The notes under the pieces were generated by a model, which was given only the letters and a program-made list of their open reading frames with translations, was not told the DNA's origin and searched no databases. A program made the position numbers and the translations under genes. Positions 60,110-64,000 of a stretch of DNA of 64,000 bases are shown one piece after another. This DNA comes from a virus: positions 1-64,000 of IMG/VR virus record IMGVR_UViG_3300037847_006162. One strand, written 5' to 3'. The stretch's first letter is position 1. The number at the start of each line of letters is the position of its first letter.

Positions 60110-60552
60110 TAGGAATATTAGTAGACAACATTGCCAATGACGCTTTTAACTATTGTATGTTTAGAGAATTGAATCGTCTGTCAAAAAAAGAGCAATGTTT
60201 TGTCTTTACCAATAATGTAATGGCTTTGCCAATGCAGAATAATTTTGCAATATTGCAACAAATAGATGCCTTGGCACACCAAGGTACTCTCATAGCTACT
60301 AACCTCTTGAATTGTCAAGTTCTTGCAAATTCATTGACAGCAGAAAAGAAATTTATGTATCTATGGAGCTTTGATTGGATGAATTTTAATAGACTTGAAG
60401 CTAGTTCGCTAAACAACATGCTTCACAATAACGAGATAGAGATCATAGCAAGAAGTAAATCACACGAACAGGTAGTCAGGAAAATGTTTAAAAGCCCCAA
60501 GGGGGTCGTTTATAACTGGAGAGCAGATGAAATTTTAAAGGCAATATCATGA
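60106..60552 (+). CDS. Hypothetical protein, 148 aa
   Basis: GILVDNIANDAFNYCMFREL and a Rossmann-like pattern, then SKSHEQVVRKMFKSPKGVVYNW. Looks like half of a GT-B protein. Overlaps its neighbours by 4 bp, ending the second glycan cluster. Function unknown. Confidence 0.58.
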   Translation: MIGILVDNIANDAFNYCMFRELNRLSKKEQCFVFTNNVMALPMQNNFAILQQIDALAHQGTLIATNLLNCQVLANSLTAEKKFMYLWSFDWMNFNRLEASSLNNMLHNNEIEIIARSKSHEQVVRKMFKSPKGVVYNWRADEILKAIS

Positions 60553-61343
60553 GCAAGCAGAAATTTTTTAATTGTCTAAATAATACAAGATTGCAATATT
60601 ATGAACAGCATTATTACCAAGAAAAAAAGAGTTGGAAAGAAATAGCGGAAGCACTTGGAACATACCCTAACAAGGTCAGAAGAGATGCGGAAAAACTTGG
60701 AATAAAATCTAGAACAAAATCACAAGCACAAAAAGTTGCTTTATCAGAGGGTAGAATAAGTCACCCCACCGCTGGAAAAAAACAATCTGAAGAAACTAAA
60801 ATTAAAATTAGTGAAAGTCAAGGCAAAGTGTGGGATGGTATGACTGAAAAAGAGCGTGAATATCGCTCTCAGATAGGCATAGAATCTTGGAATAAAAAAA
60901 CAGAGTATGAGAAGTCGGACTTTTTTAAAAAATCGACTCAGGCGATACAGGAAGCGTCTAGAAATGGCTCTAAAGTAGAGTTGTATTTGTTCAACCATCT
61001 GATCGAATCAGGATATCGAGTAGACATACACAAAGAACATATATTACAGAATGAGAAATTTCATATTGACCTGTACATACCTTCTTGTAGAATAGCAATA
61101 GAGGTAGATGGTCCGATGCATTTTGAACCTGTCTTTGGTGAAGAAAAACTTCAAAAAAGAATAGCAGCAGATACTCAAAAAAATGGACTAATTTTGTCCT
61201 CCGATATGGTGCTTATCAGAGTAAAATTGGTAAAGAGAGAATCACAACGTTATCTTCGTCAAATTGTAGAAAATGTTATGGAAATTATAAATAAGGTAGA
61301 AACTAAATTCCCTAAGAAAAATGAAAGGTACTTTGAAGTATGA
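60549..61343 (+). CDS. Homing-endonuclease-like protein (HTH, NUMOD3, Vsr-type nuclease), 264 aa
   Basis: Three parts in order: an N-terminal HTH (KSWKEIAEALGTYPNKVRRDAEKL), a NUMOD3-type DNA-binding motif (AGKKQSEETKIKISESQGKVW), and a C-terminal nuclease with FHIDLYIPSCRIAIEVDGPMHFEPV, the Asp and E-x-D-G-x-x-H signature of Vsr/EDxHD enzymes. NUMOD3 is typical of homing endonucleases, and EDxHD homing enzymes are known in phages. It sits between intact genes, so it appears free-standing. Confidence 0.75.
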   Translation: MSKQKFFNCLNNTRLQYYEQHYYQEKKSWKEIAEALGTYPNKVRRDAEKLGIKSRTKSQAQKVALSEGRISHPTAGKKQSEETKIKISESQGKVWDGMTEKEREYRSQIGIESWNKKTEYEKSDFFKKSTQAIQEASRNGSKVELYLFNHLIESGYRVDIHKEHILQNEKFHIDLYIPSCRIAIEVDGPMHFEPVFGEEKLQKRIAADTQKNGLILSSDMVLIRVKLVKRESQRYLRQIVENVMEIINKVETKFPKKNERYFEV

Positions 61344-62050
61344 CTAATAAACTTGAAGATTATGTAGAAGAGGTAGTGGAAGATGGTGTATTAGAAGTAG
61401 GGGAATCAGTTAAAAAACCTACAGATCCTGAGTGGGTTGATTATGTTTTGGACCATCTTGCTGACCACGAGCTATCTGAAGGAAATCCTACAACAGACGG
61501 TTTGAGAAGGGTAACGGAAAAGCTTTATGGTCAGATTATCAAGTCTGATACAGAAATATTGGAAATACCAAAACAACCATACACTGGAAAAGTAACAGCT
61601 AAACACACGCTTGTAATCGAAAAATATGATGGGCGTATAGTAGAAATTAGTGCATGTGTTGATGTGATTGGAGATAAGCTGCCAGCACCATTTAATAGGC
61701 ATTTAGTAGCTACTGCATGTACAAAAGCTGAAGGAAAGGCTCTTAGGCGTGCTTTAAAAATTAGAGTACAAACAGCGGAAGAGCTTAATACAGAAAAAGA
61801 TGAAGAATTTAATACTGATGAACCTATAAACGATCAGCAGATAGTTGCAATAAAAACACTTTGCAAAAGAAATGACGTTGACTTGATTAAGTTTGTCAAA
61901 GAAAATAGCGATAAACCTAAAACAGTCAGAGATGTAAAAAATCTAGAAGGAAGATTGATGATTAATAAATTATCCGGTTTCCAACGCGAAGGAACTCCAG
62001 ATAAATTAACAGGTTACAATGAGAATTGGGAAGAAACTTTCGGGGCTTAA
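61340..62050 (+). CDS. Possible Rad52/ERF-type ssDNA-annealing protein, 236 aa
   Basis: Middle region GNPTTDGLRRVTEKLYGQIIKSDTEIL, HTLVIEKYDGRIVEISACVDVIGD and HLVATACTKAEGKALRRALKI has the helix-strand-helix order of Rad52-like annealing proteins, which also end with an A-E-x-x-A-L-R-x-A-L helix. N- and C-terminal parts are acidic. This is a pattern resemblance only. Overlaps the homing-like gene by 4 bp. Confidence 0.45.
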   Translation: MTNKLEDYVEEVVEDGVLEVGESVKKPTDPEWVDYVLDHLADHELSEGNPTTDGLRRVTEKLYGQIIKSDTEILEIPKQPYTGKVTAKHTLVIEKYDGRIVEISACVDVIGDKLPAPFNRHLVATACTKAEGKALRRALKIRVQTAEELNTEKDEEFNTDEPINDQQIVAIKTLCKRNDVDLIKFVKENSDKPKTVRDVKNLEGRLMINKLSGFQREGTPDKLTGYNENWEETFGA

Positions 62051-62053
62051 AAT

Positions 62054-62437
62054 ATGTTGATTAAACTAAAAATTAGTGATGACCTTTGGATAGAAGAAGA
62101 AGCAGATAAAGAGGTTGACACTTTCAAGGCGGCTGCAAGACTTACAGAGATATTTAAACACGATAAGTGTGGAAGATGTCATAAAAAAAATGTCAAGTTT
62201 GTATGCAGAAAAGATAAAGAAGATAATGATTGGTTGGAAATAGTATGTAAAGATTGCAGTGCAAAATTAGTTTTCAGCACAGTTAAAGGTAAAGGTGGAG
62301 AAATCTATCCCAAGACCAGATGGAATCATCTTTCAGAAACTCAAGCCAAGCAAAGATCTGATGAAAAAGAGTATGCAGACAGTCACAACGGTTGGCTACC
62401 AAATAATGGCTGGTATATTTACAAAAAACAATCTTAA
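62054..62437 (+). CDS. Zinc-binding protein, 127 aa
   Basis: CGRCHKKNVKFVCRK and CKDCSAKLVF give two CxxC pairs for a zinc ribbon, with a basic, Trp-containing C-terminus (HNGWLPNNGWYIYKK). Similar small zinc proteins are common near phage recombination genes. Function unknown. Confidence 0.65.
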   Translation: MLIKLKISDDLWIEEEADKEVDTFKAAARLTEIFKHDKCGRCHKKNVKFVCRKDKEDNDWLEIVCKDCSAKLVFSTVKGKGGEIYPKTRWNHLSETQAKQRSDEKEYADSHNGWLPNNGWYIYKKQS

Positions 62438-62449
62438 TGGAGAATTAAA

Positions 62450-62755
62450 ATGGCACAACAATTTTGTGTAGACATAGCAGATAGTGACGTAGATCGTGTG
62501 ATCACGGCAATGTGTGCTAATTATAATTATCAAACTGAAATACCGAACCCTGATTTTAACCCGGATTTACCAATTGATCCAAATACTAATCCTGAAAAGA
62601 TTGCAAATCCTGAAACACCATATCAATTTGTAAATAGAATGGGAAGAGATTTTTTGATTAACAATACAGTTGCTTATGAGTTGAAACTTGAGAAGCAAAA
62701 TGTTCCTCAACCAACTCCCCCAGACATTACAGATCCACAAATTCCACCCGCTTAG
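62450..62755 (+). CDS. Hypothetical Pro/Asn-rich protein, 101 aa
   Basis: TGGAGAATTAAA before ATG. Residues 30-60 are rich in Pro, Asp and Asn (PNPDFNPDLPIDPN), and the C-terminus is again Pro-rich. Helix FVNRMGRDFLINNTVAYELK in between. Looks like a small virion protein, but is not identified. Last gene before the terminator. Confidence 0.6.
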   Translation: MAQQFCVDIADSDVDRVITAMCANYNYQTEIPNPDFNPDLPIDPNTNPEKIANPETPYQFVNRMGRDFLINNTVAYELKLEKQNVPQPTPPDITDPQIPPA

Positions 62756-62773
62756 GATGGAGTTTTAAAAACG

Positions 62774-62799
62774 GGGCGTGGTAAAACACGCCCTTTTTT
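62774..62799. terminator. Bidirectional intrinsic terminator
   Basis: Stem GGGCGTG 62774-62780 with CACGCCC 62787-62793, 6-nt loop. Six T follow on the plus strand, and a T-rich run follows on the minus strand, so it serves the two convergent units. Confidence 0.93.
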
Positions 62800-63055
62800 A
62801 TTCACCTTCTTCAGATTTCCTGTATGGAAATATTTGGTTAAAAAACTTCTTGACTTTTTGGCAACCGCAACCTCCGATACCGGCAAACTTGCTTATGGTT
62901 TCTTCTGTTACGCCAAATTTAGCAAAAGCTCTTTCCAAGCTATCACCAACACCTTCTGGATCTTTGTGTTGATAGTTTTCAAGCTTTACATCTTCTTCAT
63001 TTTCTAAATATTCAACAATTTCATTTAGATGTTGTTTAGAGCCGTCATCTGACAT
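62798..63055 (-). CDS. Hypothetical protein, 85 aa
   Basis: Minus strand; AAGGAGAAAATAA precedes ATG. Helical, acidic N-terminal half, then KFAGIGGCGCQKVKKFFNQIF, whose GxGGCGCxxRKxFLN-like tail I recall from small proteins of other phages. Its TAA falls in the terminator region. Function unknown. Confidence 0.7.
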   Translation of the reverse strand: MSDDGSKQHLNEIVEYLENEEDVKLENYQHKDPEGVGDSLERAFAKFGVTEETISKFAGIGGCGCQKVKKFFNQIFPYRKSEEGE

Positions 63056-63083
63056 TTATTTTCTCCTTGATTTTTTAGTTTAA

Positions 63084-64000
63084 TTATGGGTCTACATCGG
63101 GAGGCGGTGATGGTCCGGGAATACAACCACCCACGGGGAATGGAGATATGGAAGTAATAAGATACTTACCACCGCATGTTTTCATACCAGCTACAGTTGT
63201 TGTTAAAGGATAAACAGCAGTAACAACAGTTTGACTGTTAATAGTTGTTGTTTCAGTTTCGATGCCTGTTACAACACACATTTCCCAATTCTCACTTGCA
63301 TCGGATATCTCAATTTTTGTTATTGCCGTTGCATCAGCAGTATCAACCGCAGCACCTAGACCTTCTATTGCAAAATCCGCCCCCCAGTTGTGTTGATAAA
63401 CTTGTGCAACAAAGATTTCTGGATCTAGACAACCATTTCCAATCTTTTTACCATAATCAATATGATTGTTAAATATTGTTAATCCACCGCACACGTTATC
63501 GGTTGATCCGGGTTCCTGTGGAGATGCAAAACCTATACCCGGACCACTTATAAATGAATTTATGACATCAGGAACCGATCTGTCGTGATATGGAGTTGTC
63601 AGTTCGCAAGCTGCCTGACCCGGATCACAACTAGTACTTGTATATTCCGGTAGTATGTTCCCACCACAATTTAATGTTTGACCAACTTTATCACAACCTC
63701 CGGCCCCCATAGTCAATGTATCAAGTCTCAAAGTACAGTCATCATTGTCTGGTCTGCTAGTGATAAATCCACTACCAATTTCCAAATTTACATAAGTTCT
63801 ATAGCCACCTGTTTGATCACGAATGTCAGTACATGTGTTGGTCATTGCCTTGATTCTCATTCCAGCAGTGATCTTGTAATCGCATGATGAAGATTGATCT
63901 TTTTCAACTCTTATACCCCTGCCAAATATCAAGCTTTTAAATGGTGTTGCTTCTGTATAGTCGTTGGTCCAAGGTAAAGTGTCTTGACTACCATCTTGTG
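63084..64000 (-). CDS. Cys/Gly-rich probable virion protein, 5'-truncated
   Basis: The frame stays open from 63932 (a TTG) to the right edge, so the true start lies outside the window. At least 300 residues are seen, all beta-like and rich in Gly, Thr and Cys pairs (GCDKVGQTLNCGG, SCDPGQAAC, GCLDPEIF), ending in a Pro-rich tail. Such disulfide- or metal-laden beta proteins are often tail spikes or surface proteins. No catalytic motif. Confidence 0.75.
   Translation of the reverse strand, partial: QDGSQDTLPWTNDYTEATPFKSLIFGRGIRVEKDQSSSCDYKITAGMRIKAMTNTCTDIRDQTGGYRTYVNLEIGSGFITSRPDNDDCTLRLDTLTMGAGGCDKVGQTLNCGGNILPEYTSTSCDPGQAACELTTPYHDRSVPDVINSFISGPGIGFASPQEPGSTDNVCGGLTIFNNHIDYGKKIGNGCLDPEIFVAQVYQHNWGADFAIEGLGAAVDTADATAITKIEISDASENWEMCVVTGIETETTTINSQTVVTAVYPLTTTVAGMKTCGGKYLITSISPFPVGGCIPGPSPPPDVDP

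Noticed and set aside
1-64000. CRISPR arrays, insertion sequences and integrase genes
   Set aside because: No regularly spaced repeats, transposase or integrase motif was seen on reading the window.

Overview
The window is a 64 kb piece of an AT-rich, densely packed tailed-bacteriophage genome, most likely a large lytic phage known only from environmental sequence. The grounds are the almost entirely one-strand layout with 1-26 bp overlaps, Shine-Dalgarno sites before most starts, intrinsic terminators, a phage-type sigma factor, and a full phage replication and nucleotide set. No terminase, portal, major capsid or tail-sheath gene is recognisable, so the main virion module lies elsewhere. 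Host assignment is inference. A Tat-exported DUF1501 protein, tandem LamG lectins and several small Cys-containing secreted proteins are reminiscent of Planctomycetes gene content.

Layout. (1) 0-2 kb: end of an upstream gene, a lipoprotein and small proteins. (2) 2-13 kb: surface-sugar cluster with a UDP-sugar dehydrogenase-like protein, GT-B glycosyltransferases (one pair a tandem duplication), three methyltransferases, an aminosugar aminotransferase and a sugar N-formyltransferase. (3) 13-14.3 kb: SSB, then a tRNA-like RNA and a terminator. (4) 14.3-23.3 kb: a large basic protein with an internal repeat, three tandem LamG proteins, a DUF1501 protein, a CarF/PEDS1-type lipid desaturase, a thioredoxin-like lipoprotein, secreted Cys-rich proteins and a circularly permuted tmRNA gene. 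(5) 23.4-31.9 kb: glycosyltransferase, dUTPase, nuclease-like protein, GMP reductase, thymidylate synthase, ClpP-like protease, DeoC-like protein, a probable virion protein and dCMP deaminase. (6) 31.9-36 kb: a structured leader RNA with a terminator, then class Ia ribonucleotide reductase and a nucleotidyltransferase. (7) 36-40 kb: papain-type peptidase, membrane and holin-like proteins, HNH nuclease and zinc proteins. (8) 40-53.4 kb: RecA, Vsr-like nuclease, DnaB, primase, dNMP kinase, RecB-like nuclease, a DNA polymerase III alpha split into two genes around a proofreading exonuclease, a membrane protein and a thermonuclease, then a sigma factor. (9) 53.4-61.3 kb: a second glycan cluster and a homing-endonuclease-like gene. 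(10) 61.3-64 kb: an annealing-protein candidate and small genes, then a shared terminator and two minus-strand genes, one running off the window.

The most notable items are non-coding. The permuted phage tmRNA has a G3-U70 acceptor stem, a pseudoknot and a short tag reading frame ending in LALAA. An approximately 240-nt RNA before nrdA has a long-range pseudoknot and a terminator and is laid out like a riboswitch or attenuator. A third RNA, after ssb, has an orthodox T-arm but no D-stem. The nucleotide genes together supply dNTPs, including GMP-to-IMP recycling suited to an AT-rich genome. The two glycan clusters probably modify virion or host surface.
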